In this document: positions 28,189 through 37,372 of the stretch, piece by piece
Layout: every line of letters starts with the position of its first letter
Numbering within the stretch: the stretch's first letter is position 1
Source: Idiomarina sp. PL1-037
Lineage (GTDB): Bacteria; Pseudomonadota; Gammaproteobacteria; Enterobacterales; Alteromonadaceae
Length of the DNA: 64,000 nt
Assembly (NCBI RefSeq): GCF_034422975.1
Contig: NZ_CP139873.1
Span: 1,550,001 to 1,614,000 of the forward strand
Direction of reading: 5' to 3'
Notes under the pieces: generated by a model
What the model saw: the letters and a program-made list of their open reading frames with translations, nothing else
Told to the model about the DNA's origin: nothing
The model's database searches: none
Made by a program: the position numbers and the translations under genes

Positions 28189-28695
28189 TTATTTCTCCCC
28201 AATGAGTTCATTGCGCTCAGATTCAAAGCGGCTATTTTCCGACAACCAAATAGCTAAAAACTGTTCGGTAAAGTCTTTATCGTCAATTTCTCCAAGCAAC
28301 TTATCGCTTTGGTAAAACGCCGCTGTTCCGTCTTTCTTTTCAACTAAGAGAAGGCAGTCGCCTTCTTTAATATCGGGCCAGATAGATTCAAGTCTTTCTA
28401 ACCATTGTTCATGCTTATCACTGTTCAAACCCAGCTTCTGCCATTCTTCTTCCGTCGTTTCGATAAGATCTTTCGCCTTTATATCGCGCAGGTATTCCAG
28501 TAACAGAGCCTGCCGTTCTTCCTGTTTATATTCACCTGACCGGCTATATAAAGTGGCGTCATAAACATCCCAGAAATACACACTGAGCCGGGTTTCACCA
28601 ACTTTAGAGAAGTCATCGGGTACTGAGCCGGAACATTCAGCGGCATAAGAATTAAGGCTAAACAGAGCAATAATTCCGCATAAAATAAATCGCAT
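28189..28695 (-). CDS. Exported chalcone isomerase-like protein
   Basis: The 168-residue protein has a signal peptide (MRFILCGIIALFSLNSYA) and the bacterial chalcone-isomerase-like pattern VGETRLSVYFWDVYDATLYSRSGEY. The homologous plant fold includes fatty-acid-binding non-catalytic members, so a lipid-binding periplasmic role is plausible. Its operon neighbours (Cfa-like, DUF3833) recur with it in photo-oxidative stress clusters of other gammaproteobacteria, as far as I recall. Confidence 0.8.
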   Translation of the reverse strand: MRFILCGIIALFSLNSYAAECSGSVPDDFSKVGETRLSVYFWDVYDATLYSRSGEYKQEERQALLLEYLRDIKAKDLIETTEEEWQKLGLNSDKHEQWLERLESIWPDIKEGDCLLLVEKKDGTAAFYQSDKLLGEIDDKDFTEQFLAIWLSENSRFESERNELIGEK

Positions 28696-28698
28696 ACT

Positions 28699-29199
28699 CT
28701 AGACTCCCTGTTCTTTCTTAATTGACATGGAGAAAACGAAATACGCCATCATTAGTCCCCATACAGCAGCATAACAGCCAACAACAACCGGCATTGAGTC
28801 AATCGTTGCTGCATTAAGTTTTATTCCTGCAACATAGCTCAGGGGACCTGAAATAGCACCAAGCAAAACCGCTATTACGGGTTTAGGTGCCAGCCAGTCC
28901 AGTGCAACCGGCGCCATAGATGAAAAACCCAGCCACAGCATGACCAGCCACAAAGGAAAATATCCTCCGGAAAAATCGATAACACCCAGGCTTATCACAA
29001 TAGCCTCCAACAATAACCCCACCGCAAACAGCCGCAAAATTAAGGTCCAGCTAACTTTGGCTACGGCAATGCTGTAGAAAAATTGAAAGGCTAATAAAAC
29101 ACCACTAAGCACAATGTAGTTCTCGCGCCCGGAAACGGCACTGAACCAAAGCGCATTGAACAGAACAAAACTGACAATTTTATGCTGAATAGAAGTCAT
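28699..29199 (-). CDS. DUF2878-like inner membrane protein
   Basis: The 166-residue protein is almost entirely hydrophobic, with about five transmembrane helices and only short loops. It resembles DUF2878 proteins encoded beside Cfa-like genes. Its start overlaps the stop of the Cfa-like gene by one base, so it is translationally coupled. No catalytic motif is visible and the role is unknown. Confidence 0.75.
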   Translation of the reverse strand: MTSIQHKIVSFVLFNALWFSAVSGRENYIVLSGVLLAFQFFYSIAVAKVSWTLILRLFAVGLLLEAIVISLGVIDFSGGYFPLWLVMLWLGFSSMAPVALDWLAPKPVIAVLLGAISGPLSYVAGIKLNAATIDSMPVVVGCYAAVWGLMMAYFVFSMSIKKEQGV

Positions 29200-30437
29200 T
29201 AGTACGCCTGCGATTTACTAGCGGTAACCTGAACAACCGATACCCGTTGTTCCAGAAAGCCGCCTTCACAATAGCTGAAATAGTAATTCCAAAGTCTGGA
29301 AAAGCGTTCATCGTAGCCAAGCTTTTCGAGCTCGCTTTCGTGAGCGTTAAACCGCTCTTCCCATTCTCTAAGGGTTTTCGCATAACTCAAACCGAAATCG
29401 TGTACGTCACGAACCACCAAGTCAGTGTAACGCGTAAACAATTGCGTCATTTGGCTCAAAGACGGAAGAAAGCCGCCGGGAAAGATATGCTTTTGAATAA
29501 AGTCTACGGAACGGGCGTAGGATTTCGCTCTCTGATCGGCAATAGTGATAGCCTGTAACGACATTTTTCCGTCTTCTTTTAACAGTTTATTGCAGGTTTT
29601 GAAAAAGGTCGGTAAGTATTCTTTCCCCACCGCTTCTATCATTTCAACCGAGACCAACTTGTCGTACTGCCCTTCTAAGTCACGGTAGTCACGCTTCAAT
29701 AATTCAATTCTGTCGGACAAGCCCGCCGCTTCCACTTGCTGCTTCGCGTACTGAAATTGCTCATCTGAAATTGTCGTCGTTGTTACCCGGCAACCATAAT
29801 TTTTTGCTGCATAAATGGCCAGGCCACCCCAGCCAGTACCTATTTCCAACAAATGATCTTGTTTTTTTAAGTCGAGTGCATCACACAAACGCTGCATCTT
29901 GTTGCGCTGGGCTTCCTCCAGCGAATCTGTGGACTCTTTAAATAATCCGCTGGAATATTGCATTGCGCTGTCAAGAAAACGCGTATAGAGCTCGTTACCC
30001 AGGTCATAGTGAGCGGAGATATTCTTTTTAGCTTGTCCTTTGCGGTTTCGGTTACTCCAGTGCTGGTATTTATTAAAAGGAAAAGTTAACCAGGCCAGCC
30101 GTGTCTCCAGCTTATCTAAGGCCGGTAAATTGCGGGCAAAAATACGAATAACCGACGTTAAATCGGGCGTATCCCAGTGCTTATCAATATATAATTCGGC
30201 TGCGCCAATACTGCCACCAGTTACCAGGCGACGGTAAAAAGACGAGCCTTTCACGTCAATTTCAGCATTCAAATCTTTATCGGGGTGCCCGAAAGTTTCA
30301 ATGAACGTGCCTTTTTCTTTTATTGTCAGCTGCCCATATTGCAAATGAGCTAATAACTTAAAAGCGATAGTACGGAAAAGCTTATCCAACACACCATACT
30401 GAATAGGCGCTACCATAGTTGTTTCACTACTGGACAT
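29199..30437 (-). CDS. Cyclopropane-fatty-acid synthase family methyltransferase
   Basis: The 412-residue protein has the Cfa signature SAHYDLGNELY (141-151), the SAM motif LEIGTGWGG (197-205), and SVEMIEAVGKEYLPTFF with the conserved active-site glutamate. Cfa enzymes methylate double bonds of phospholipid acyl chains. In Rhodobacter a Cfa homologue in the sigma-E/ChrR regulon (UfaM) starts furan fatty-acid synthesis. The operon here, with an FAD oxidoreductase and DUF1365, resembles that setting. Whether this protein makes cyclopropane or methylated/furan fatty acids cannot be read from sequence. Confidence 0.92.
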   Translation of the reverse strand: MSSSETTMVAPIQYGVLDKLFRTIAFKLLAHLQYGQLTIKEKGTFIETFGHPDKDLNAEIDVKGSSFYRRLVTGGSIGAAELYIDKHWDTPDLTSVIRIFARNLPALDKLETRLAWLTFPFNKYQHWSNRNRKGQAKKNISAHYDLGNELYTRFLDSAMQYSSGLFKESTDSLEEAQRNKMQRLCDALDLKKQDHLLEIGTGWGGLAIYAAKNYGCRVTTTTISDEQFQYAKQQVEAAGLSDRIELLKRDYRDLEGQYDKLVSVEMIEAVGKEYLPTFFKTCNKLLKEDGKMSLQAITIADQRAKSYARSVDFIQKHIFPGGFLPSLSQMTQLFTRYTDLVVRDVHDFGLSYAKTLREWEERFNAHESELEKLGYDERFSRLWNYYFSYCEGGFLEQRVSVVQVTASKSQAY

Positions 30438-30458
30438 ACAAACTGCCTTCTAATTATT

Positions 30459-31181
30459 TTAGTTACCAGGGTTTCCGTAAAATGGAACCCGCTTGATAAA
30501 AAGCTTTAACGCCTGCCAATAAATGCCACCAATAATTTTTAGCGCCATGACAGGTACTGTCCTTAATACGCGATAAATTTCACTACGGTTTAGCGGTTGC
30601 CTATTTAATTTCATGCCGGCAACAAAATCTTTCTCTTGCTGGTGGGCGCTTAAAGTGACTTTTAAACTCTCTGTGGGAGGTTCTATTTGCCAGTGATAGG
30701 TCATATCCATAGGGTTAAACGGAGAAACGTGAAATTGTTTACTGGTTTTTGGAGACTCTTCTGACAAATCGACCAAATAATAGTGACGTTGCAGCCAGGG
30801 CGTATTACTGACTTCAGCTAACATGTGTGTATATTCGTCGTTGTTCTGACGAAGAAAATACAAGTTAATTGGGCTAAAAAAAATTCCAAAGGTACGTAAG
30901 TTTCCGACAAATAAAACCTCACCAGTTAAATTCTTCGCTGCAAGGGAGGACATTTTATTCAGTGCAGCCTGCTGTAAACTGCCCTCTTCACCTTTCAGAT
31001 AGTCTTTTCGACGAAACCAAAGAGGCGCAAAATTTTTACACGATAACCAACGGCTTGTCGAACTAACTTCATCGAGCTCGGATAAATCGATGCACCATTG
31101 TTGGAAACGGTAATTAAAGGCGTGGTGTTTGGGGCGATGCCTTACATGAAAGACATTCCCCCAATAAATCGCACTCTTCAT
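30459..31181 (-). CDS. DUF1365 protein
   Basis: The 240-residue protein fits DUF1365: N-terminal YWGNVFHVRHRPKHHAFNYRF, then GVLFVGNLRTFGIFFSPINLYFLR, and HVSPFNPMDMTYHW near residue 175. The family almost always lies between an FAD amine-oxidase-like gene and a Cfa-like gene, exactly as here, and probably acts on acyl chains. Its start overlaps the upstream FAD oxidoreductase gene by four bases. The biochemical function is unknown. Confidence 0.9.
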   Translation of the reverse strand: MKSAIYWGNVFHVRHRPKHHAFNYRFQQWCIDLSELDEVSSTSRWLSCKNFAPLWFRRKDYLKGEEGSLQQAALNKMSSLAAKNLTGEVLFVGNLRTFGIFFSPINLYFLRQNNDEYTHMLAEVSNTPWLQRHYYLVDLSEESPKTSKQFHVSPFNPMDMTYHWQIEPPTESLKVTLSAHQQEKDFVAGMKLNRQPLNRSEIYRVLRTVPVMALKIIGGIYWQALKLFIKRVPFYGNPGN

Positions 31182-32452
31182 GAGTTATCAATCAATTCTG
31201 TATTCAAGCGGTTAACAACATCAATGGCGCTTCTTACACCGTCTTCATGAAAACCGTTATACCAATAAGCACCAACAAAATGGGTGCTATTCTTTCCGCA
31301 AATTACATTTCTTTCGGCTCTGGCTTTTAAAGACTGAACAGAATACTGTGGATGCTCATAGGTAAAGGTTTTAATGATCTCGTCAGGAGCAATTGCGGCT
31401 GTATTGTTTAATGTAACGCATACGGTTTTGTCGCACAGCAGTCCTTGCAGAATATTCATATTGTAGGTTACTGAGCTGGGCTGCTCTTCTGCTGCATCAT
31501 CTTCTCTTAATAGATAATTCCAACTGGCCCAGGCTCGTCGCTTTCTGGGTAACAAGTTCTCATCAGTATGCAGAACAACCTCATTCGGGCAGTATTTTAT
31601 CTCACCAAGAATACGTTTTTCGTCAGCACTGGCGTCATCGAGTAACGCAAGCGCCTGGTCACTGTGACACGCGAAAACCACTTCATCAAAATACCGTTCT
31701 TCACCATTACTAAAAACAAGAACAACCTGCTCCTGTTGACGCTTAACTGCAACAATTTCACTGTTTAATTCAAGCCGTTCTTTAAACGGTTCGGTTAGCA
31801 TTGGAATGTACGCGTGAGAGCCACCGATAAGAGTATGCCACTGAGGACGGTCGCTAACATTCAATAACCCATGATTATCAAAAAAACGAAGGAAAAAGCC
31901 CAGGGGAAAGTCTTTCGCGTCGGCCAGGCTTGCAGACCAGATAGCTGAAACCATCGGTAATAAGTAGTAATGCGAAACCGATTCCGGAATATTGTGCCGA
32001 GTGAGGAATTCTGCCAACGTGACATTGTCAGCCTCGCTGACATCCTCTTCTAACGCACTTTTCGCGGCGGCGTTAAATTTCAAAATACCCTGCAACAAAC
32101 GGTAAAAAGACAAGCTAAACAAATTTTTCCGTTGCGCAAACAAGGTATTGAGATTGTGTCCATTAAATTCCAGACCCGACTTAGGATCACGTACGCTGAA
32201 ACTCATTTCAGTGTCACGCCAAGCCACTTCCAGACCTTTTAGCAGACGTTTAAAACGTGGATATGTCTTATCATTAAAAACAATAAAACCTGTATCTACG
32301 GCATACATGCTGCCATTAATTTTCACATCACTGGTACATGTATGCCCGCCAATATAATCATTTTTTTCAAATACACTGACTTGATGTTCACGGCTTAAAT
32401 AGTAAGCGCTGGTAAGACCCGCAATACCACTTCCAATAACGGCTATCTTCAT
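31178..32452 (-). CDS. FAD-dependent amine oxidase-like oxidoreductase
   Basis: The 424-residue flavoprotein has the dinucleotide motif GSGIAG at residues 7-12, then GGHTCTSDVKINGSMYAVDTGFIVFN, and a C-terminal GAYWYNGFHEDGVRSAIDVV segment for the FAD. It belongs to the NAD(P)-binding, amine-oxidase-like group that accompanies Cfa and DUF1365. A role in desaturating or oxidising methylated fatty-acyl chains is suggested by the furan fatty-acid pathway of Rhodobacter. That is inference. Confidence 0.9.
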   Translation of the reverse strand: MKIAVIGSGIAGLTSAYYLSREHQVSVFEKNDYIGGHTCTSDVKINGSMYAVDTGFIVFNDKTYPRFKRLLKGLEVAWRDTEMSFSVRDPKSGLEFNGHNLNTLFAQRKNLFSLSFYRLLQGILKFNAAAKSALEEDVSEADNVTLAEFLTRHNIPESVSHYYLLPMVSAIWSASLADAKDFPLGFFLRFFDNHGLLNVSDRPQWHTLIGGSHAYIPMLTEPFKERLELNSEIVAVKRQQEQVVLVFSNGEERYFDEVVFACHSDQALALLDDASADEKRILGEIKYCPNEVVLHTDENLLPRKRRAWASWNYLLREDDAAEEQPSSVTYNMNILQGLLCDKTVCVTLNNTAAIAPDEIIKTFTYEHPQYSVQSLKARAERNVICGKNSTHFVGAYWYNGFHEDGVRSAIDVVNRLNTELIDNS

Positions 32453-33180
32453 GAGGACTGCTTCCTTGCCATTTGTTCTGATAGTTTCACTTGTAAGCCT
32501 TCCGGCAAGACAGACATTAACTTCAAAAGACTACTAAATAGCCACGGAAATGCGATGTCCCGTTTGTTCTTATTAATACCTTTTATTATTGCCTTAGACG
32601 CAAATTCAACGTCAACGCGCATTGGCATCTCAAAATCATTGGCATCAGTCATTGGTGTTTTAACAAACCCAGGCGATACGGTTTGAACTTTGACTCCCTG
32701 AGACTTGAGGTCAACTTCCAGTCCCCGCGCGATATAATGCATTGCTGCTTTTGAACCACCATAAGCCTGAGCCCGGGTGAACGGAAGAAGTCTCGCCAGA
32801 CTGTCAACAATGACCAGACGCGCCGAGTCACTGAATTGGGGAAGTAAAGCTTCCACACAGTTCATTGTGCCGAATACATTTACTTTAAACACACGCTCGA
32901 ACATGTCGGCATCGAAAGCTTTAACGTCGAGGTATTCACACACGCCCGCGCACAGAATTGCGACATCAATCTCATTAACTTGTGCTAACGCATTTTTTGC
33001 CGACTCTTTGTCTGTAATATCAAAGGCGCTGCAGGTTATTTTTTCAGGATATTGTTTTTGTATCTCTGACAACGCGTCGTTATTTCTTCCACACACAACG
33101 ACGTCATTGCCGTCAGCTGCGTAATCCAAAGCCAGCTGACGCCCAATACCTGATGAAGCTCCTGTAATTAAGACTTTCAT
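32449..33180 (-). CDS. Short-chain dehydrogenase/reductase
   Basis: The 243-residue SDR has the cofactor motif TGASSGIG at residues 6-13, the NNAG-like LCAG, catalytic S127, and the YxxxK pair Y140/K144. The sequence CGRN after the second strand hints at NADP(H). It overlaps both neighbours by four bases, so it is firmly within the operon. The substrate is unknown. Confidence 0.9.
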   Translation of the reverse strand: MKVLITGASSGIGRQLALDYAADGNDVVVCGRNNDALSEIQKQYPEKITCSAFDITDKESAKNALAQVNEIDVAILCAGVCEYLDVKAFDADMFERVFKVNVFGTMNCVEALLPQFSDSARLVIVDSLARLLPFTRAQAYGGSKAAMHYIARGLEVDLKSQGVKVQTVSPGFVKTPMTDANDFEMPMRVDVEFASKAIIKGINKNKRDIAFPWLFSSLLKLMSVLPEGLQVKLSEQMARKQSS

Positions 33181-33611
33181 TCGTCTGTTAGCCTATTCTT
33201 AATTTTATCAATGACATAACCGACTAGCGGTACGTGTTCATAAAGCATTGCGCCAAGGTCGTAATAATCTCTTTGTTCTCTGATTTTGCCGTCTTCAAAG
33301 GTTAAATACGAAACTCCCGGCAGAATAATTTCCATGCCATTGGCAAGCTTGGGGTGTGCGTAACGCATCTGCCATGTAAGAAACGCTTGCTCTTCGCCAA
33401 CGCATTCGTCGTCAAAAGCAAAATGACAATATTCAACGTTTTCCATTGTGTGTTTTAGATATTTTCGAAAATCCTCCAACCCGACAACGTGTTGGATTGG
33501 ATCAGTAAACGCTATTTCGTCATGGTATAACTCATTCAGTTCATCAAGATTTTCGGTTTTTAGTTCATCGTAGAACTCTTTGAGTTTTTCGACTAATTCA
33601 CTGTTATCCAT
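33177..33611 (-). CDS. NTF2/SnoaL-like protein
   Basis: The 144-residue protein has the small alpha+beta cone layout of SnoaL/NTF2-like proteins: a long N-terminal helix (LKEFYDELKTENLDELNELYHDEIAFTDPI), HVVGLEDFRKYL, and strands FLTWQMRYAH and GVSYLTFEDGKIREQRDYYD. Catalytic residues are not conserved enough to assign an activity. It overlaps phrB by eight bases and the SDR gene by four. Confidence 0.85.
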   Translation of the reverse strand: MDNSELVEKLKEFYDELKTENLDELNELYHDEIAFTDPIQHVVGLEDFRKYLKHTMENVEYCHFAFDDECVGEEQAFLTWQMRYAHPKLANGMEIILPGVSYLTFEDGKIREQRDYYDLGAMLYEHVPLVGYVIDKIKNRLTDE

Positions 33612-35010
33612 TTTTCACCTGCTTAAACGTTGTTAAGAATCGTTCACGAGCAAATTTGTGCTCGACTATGGGTTCGCAATAGTTATTACTGCTTTGTTGC
33701 TGAAGCCAACTATGAGGCCAGTGAATATACTTTGTTGGTACTTCCTTAAGTTCGTCTACCCACTTACGAATGTACTGCCCGTCAGGATCAAATTTCTCAC
33801 TTTGCTTAACCGGATTAAAAACACGAAAATAGGGAACGGCGTCAGTTCCAACCGAAGCACTCCATTGCCAGCCACCGTTGTTTGCCGGGAAACTGCCATC
33901 AATTAAATGCTGCATGAAAAAGGCTTCACCTTTTCGCCAATCTACTAATAGATCTTTTACCAGAAAATTGGCTGTGATCATTCTTAAGCGGTTGTGCATC
34001 CACCCCGTTGATGTCAATTGACGCATTCCGGCGTCAACAATTGGGTACCCCGTGCGGCCATTACACCAACGTTGAAAAGCGTCATCGTCCTCTAACCACT
34101 GAATGCTGTCCGTTTCAGTCTGAAAGCTTTCCCCTTTTGATAAGCGCGGCACAAAGTACATTAGATGCTGATAGAACTCTCTCCATGCCAGTTCGGTAAG
34201 CCAGGTATCAGCACCGGAAGCAAGTCCAAACGGAAACTCTGGCGAAAACTTATGTAGCGCCCGGGCAGCCGTCTGCGGCCCAATAACTCCCTGCGCCAAA
34301 TAAGCGGAAAGTTGTGAGGTTCCGTTTTCAGCCGGCAGATCTCTGCCTTGTTGATAATCATCAATACTGTGGCCGACGAATTGCCCCAGTTTCCCCAGAA
34401 CTTGCTGCTCGCCAGCACTCCAGTCAGACGAGTCTTTTCTAGCCAGCGGACAGTCAGGGAGGCCTTTTGCGGTAACTCGAGAATAAGATTTGATTTGCAG
34501 CGGTTCGCTATAAGCTTTTTCGCTTAATACTTGTCGCCAACGCCGGTTAAAAGGCGTGAATTTTTTGTAATAGTCACCTTGTTGCGTTCTGACCTCTCCC
34601 GGCGACACCAACAGATTTCCATGGTGCGAAACCAGTTCGATATCGTCATTGCTTAATACTGCATTGGTCGCTGCATCTCTGCGTTTTTCATCCAGCGCAT
34701 ACTCTGCATTAATATGTACCCGGGCAATTTCATTTTCCCGGCAAAAAGCTCTTACAGCGCCGGGAATCTGACTGAATTTGGGGACGAGTTGCACCTCCAG
34801 CTCAATGCCCTTTTCGGCTAAATCCTGCTGCAGGCATTCTAAATTTCGCCAAACAAAGTCTACTTTTATCGGCGCCCAGTCATGGCTTTCCCATGTTTCA
34901 TGACACACAAAAAATATCGCCAACGGTGGCTCATCGCCCTGACATGCAGAAAAGACAGCCGGGTTGTCTAATATTCTTAAATCACTACGAAACCAAATTA
35001 CTTCTCGCAT
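33604..35010 (-). CDS. phrB: Deoxyribodipyrimidine photolyase
   Basis: The 468-residue protein is a class I CPD photolyase. The N-terminal antenna domain starts VIWFRSDLRILDNPA. The FAD domain carries ELAWREFYQHLMY, GYPIVDAGMRQL, WMHNRLRMI and NGGWQWSASVGTDAVPYFR, all conserved in E. coli PhrB, including the tryptophan set. It repairs UV-induced cyclobutane dimers with light. It lies in an operon with oxidative lipid-modification genes next to an ECF sigma/ChrR pair, which suggests light or singlet-oxygen control. Confidence 0.95.
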   Translation of the reverse strand: MREVIWFRSDLRILDNPAVFSACQGDEPPLAIFFVCHETWESHDWAPIKVDFVWRNLECLQQDLAEKGIELEVQLVPKFSQIPGAVRAFCRENEIARVHINAEYALDEKRRDAATNAVLSNDDIELVSHHGNLLVSPGEVRTQQGDYYKKFTPFNRRWRQVLSEKAYSEPLQIKSYSRVTAKGLPDCPLARKDSSDWSAGEQQVLGKLGQFVGHSIDDYQQGRDLPAENGTSQLSAYLAQGVIGPQTAARALHKFSPEFPFGLASGADTWLTELAWREFYQHLMYFVPRLSKGESFQTETDSIQWLEDDDAFQRWCNGRTGYPIVDAGMRQLTSTGWMHNRLRMITANFLVKDLLVDWRKGEAFFMQHLIDGSFPANNGGWQWSASVGTDAVPYFRVFNPVKQSEKFDPDGQYIRKWVDELKEVPTKYIHWPHSWLQQQSSNNYCEPIVEHKFARERFLTTFKQVKNG

Positions 35011-35012
35011 CG

Positions 35013-35948
35013 CTACAGCCCATAACGTAATTTTAAATCATCAGGATAAGGCGTCAGATACCATTGCCCTTCTAAATACTCTTTTGGGAACTCGCGCAAA
35101 TAATGCCGTATTAACGTTAGAGGTGACATAAGAGGGAGAATGCCATCGTGATACTGGAGAATGATATCACTCAGCTCTTCCCGTCTTTCATGGCCGAGAT
35201 CTGATTTGAAATAGCCCTGGATATGTTGGAGCACATTGGTGTGGTTCTTACGAGAGGCAGGTTTTGATAAAGCGTCCATCACATCAATAATGTACTGCTC
35301 CGCAAAAGCACCGTCGATGGTCTCTTGCTCACCCAAACGCTTACCCAGCTCGCGGTAACGTTGCTGATTATGAGCCAACAAAAGTAACTTGCAGCGTTGG
35401 TGAAACTGCAAAAGCTGATGTTTAGAAAGCGTCTGCGTCATTTCTTTCCATTGACTAAACACATAAACCCGCATAACGAAATTTTCACGTAAATGCGGGT
35501 CATTGAGCCGGCCATCTTCTTCTAAAGGCAGAGCGGGATTCTTTTCCTTTAGTCGCGCAGTAAAAATTCCCATTCCTGCTTTTTGTGCATGCCCCGTTTC
35601 CGGATCATATAACTTGACCCGCTCCATACCGCAACTGGGAGATTTCGCGCATAGAATGTAGCCACTTAACTGTTCTATTTTCACCTGAATCTTATCGGCA
35701 AAATCCGCTAGCTGTGACGTAACATTTTCACCGGTTTTGGGTACTACCGCCTGTACATCATCATGTTGCTCGAGCCTGATTGTCGGTCTTGGTACCGGCA
35801 TCCCAATACCAACTTCCGGGCAAAAGCGTACCAGTTCCATGTGTCGATTTAATTCATCAACGCAAAATGCGGATTTCTTGTGTCCTCCGTCAAACCTGAC
35901 TTCATCGCCCATTAAACAGGAACTAATACCCACTTTTAATTTTGCCAT
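35013..35948 (-). CDS. DUF523 and DUF1722 fusion protein (YbgA-like)
   Basis: The 311-residue protein has an N-terminal DUF523 domain (KVGISSCLMGDEVRFDGGHKK, CPEVGIGMPVPRPTIRL, AKSPSCGMERVKLY), with conserved cysteines that may bind a metal or Fe-S cluster. The C-terminal DUF1722 domain follows (HQLLQFHQRCKLLLLAHNQ, YFKSDLGHERREELSDII, PLTLIRHYLREF). The fusion is common beside photolyase genes. It is the first gene of the ten-gene operon, two bases before phrB. DUF523 proteins have been linked to thiouracil desulfidase activity, but the role here is unknown. Confidence 0.9.
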   Translation of the reverse strand: MAKLKVGISSCLMGDEVRFDGGHKKSAFCVDELNRHMELVRFCPEVGIGMPVPRPTIRLEQHDDVQAVVPKTGENVTSQLADFADKIQVKIEQLSGYILCAKSPSCGMERVKLYDPETGHAQKAGMGIFTARLKEKNPALPLEEDGRLNDPHLRENFVMRVYVFSQWKEMTQTLSKHQLLQFHQRCKLLLLAHNQQRYRELGKRLGEQETIDGAFAEQYIIDVMDALSKPASRKNHTNVLQHIQGYFKSDLGHERREELSDIILQYHDGILPLMSPLTLIRHYLREFPKEYLEGQWYLTPYPDDLKLRYGL

Positions 35949-36093
35949 TGTAACCTCTGCGAAATTTCAATGATGATAATGTACGGTATATTGCTAAAAA
36001 TAGTTTGGCCTTTACTCGATAAAAAAGATCCAACCAGACCCACCTCAACGTAATGTTTCTTAATTGTTTAAACTACTAGCCAAATGAGGTTAT

Positions 36094-36663
36094 ATGCAGC
36101 AGTTACCGCTATTCCCGCTTACATCGCATATAATGCCGGGCGGACGCATGAAATTAAAGGTGTTTGAGCCTCGTTACACCAGGCTGGTAAAAGAATGTCT
36201 GCAAAATGACAGTGAGTTTGTAGTGGCCATGTTTAACAATGAACATGCAACGACATCAAGCGATTACCTTCTCCCGTACGCTACCACCGTGAAGATTATT
36301 GATTTTGAACCACGAGACGATGGTTTACTTGGAATAACCATTGAAGGAAAAAATCGGGTTCGTATTGACGAGCATTGGTCGGAGAGCGATAAACTCAGGT
36401 TTGGCAAGATAGAGTATCTTGAAAACTGGCCTGAAATTACCCTGGATAATTCCGACGACAAACTCAAAACTCGATTACAGGAAGCGTTCGAGACCTACCC
36501 TGAACTGTCTGAGTTACTACCCAATCTAGGCTACGAGAAACTTGATTGGGTCTGTTCAAGGTGGCTTGAAATACTGCCTTTGGATGTCTATACGAAACAA
36601 GAACTGATAAGATGCGAAAATTGTCTAAAAGCGAAAGAATATCTGTTAGACTTAATCCGTTAA
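36094..36663 (+). CDS. LON substrate-binding-domain protein
   Basis: The 189-residue protein starts QLPLFPLTSHIMPGGRMKLKVFEPRYTRLVKECL, the standard opening of the Lon N-terminal (PUA-like) domain. It has no ATPase or protease domain. Stand-alone versions probably bind unfolded proteins. GAGGT lies seven bases before the ATG. It is divergent from the stress operon and upstream of the sigma factor gene. Confidence 0.9.
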   Translation: MQQLPLFPLTSHIMPGGRMKLKVFEPRYTRLVKECLQNDSEFVVAMFNNEHATTSSDYLLPYATTVKIIDFEPRDDGLLGITIEGKNRVRIDEHWSESDKLRFGKIEYLENWPEITLDNSDDKLKTRLQEAFETYPELSELLPNLGYEKLDWVCSRWLEILPLDVYTKQELIRCENCLKAKEYLLDLIR

Positions 36664-36688
36664 TTGAGTAAACATTCTGCCATCCGGG

Positions 36689-36717
36689 TGATCCATTTTC
36701 TCAACACCCCGTAATAG
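36689..36717 (+). promoter_or_regulatory. ECF (sigma-E/ChrR class) promoter upstream of the sigma gene
   Basis: TGATCC (36689-36694), a 17-base spacer and TAATAG (36712-36717) lie 35 bases before the sigma factor start. The -35 is identical to the TGATCC recognised by Rhodobacter sigma-E of the ChrR type, so the sigma gene is probably autoregulated. Confidence 0.7.
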
Positions 36718-36751
36718 TTAGAACATTGTGTGAAAAGAAGCAGGTCTAATT

Positions 36752-37372
36752 ATGCAAATGGTGTCAGAAAGAACATCGAATCGGGGGTCTATGGCTACCA
36801 CCCAGACAGACGCTGCCGAAAAAGCAGGGGAACTGCTGGCAGAGATTGCGGAAAATAGGAATCGCGTTGCCTTTAGCGAGCTCTTCAGGTTATTTGCACC
36901 CAAACTGCAGTCTTACGCTACAAGACAATTTGGTAATGAACAAACGGCGATGGATCTCGTCCAGGAAACCATGACAAACGTCTGGCACAAAGCGCATTTG
37001 TTCAAGCCTGACCGTGGCTCTCCTTCCACCTGGATATTTACCATAGCTCGTAACATCCGCTTCGATTTGCTTCGCAAAAACAAAAAACGCAAAGATGACA
37101 TCAGTGCTGATGAACTCTGGCCGATTCTGTCAGAGCAGAACGATAGCCTTGATGATGGATACGCATTGGATCACGATGTTCTGATGCAGGAAATTTCTTT
37201 CTATTACGCTCAATTGCCCGATGCACAACGGGTCGTTATTGAGAAGATTTATATTGAAGGTAAATCTCAACAGGAAGTCTCTGACGCCCTGGGAGTGCCT
37301 TTAGGGACAATTAAGTCCCGAACTCGTCTAGCATTAAAAAAATTGAAAGAGTTGATAGTCGATGATGATTAA
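36752..37372 (+). CDS. ECF sigma factor of the RpoE/ChrR (ECF11) group
   Basis: The 206-residue protein has sigma region 2 (FSELFRLFAPKLQSYATRQFGNEQTAMDLVQETMTNVWHKA) and region 4 (YYAQLPDAQRVVIEKIYIEGKSQQEVSDALGVPLGTIKSRTRLALKKL). Pairing with a ChrR-type anti-sigma gene places it in the group that answers singlet oxygen. An 11-base overlap couples it to the anti-sigma gene. A second start at 36791 (GGGGG upstream) would remove 13 residues; 36752 has AGGT at suitable spacing. Confidence 0.92.
   Translation: MQMVSERTSNRGSMATTQTDAAEKAGELLAEIAENRNRVAFSELFRLFAPKLQSYATRQFGNEQTAMDLVQETMTNVWHKAHLFKPDRGSPSTWIFTIARNIRFDLLRKNKKRKDDISADELWPILSEQNDSLDDGYALDHDVLMQEISFYYAQLPDAQRVVIEKIYIEGKSQQEVSDALGVPLGTIKSRTRLALKKLKELIVDDD

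Noticed and set aside
36026..36056. AGATCC...TAATGT as an ECF promoter for the LON-domain gene
   Set aside because: The -35 has a mismatch and the spacer is 19 bases against 17 for the sigma gene promoter.
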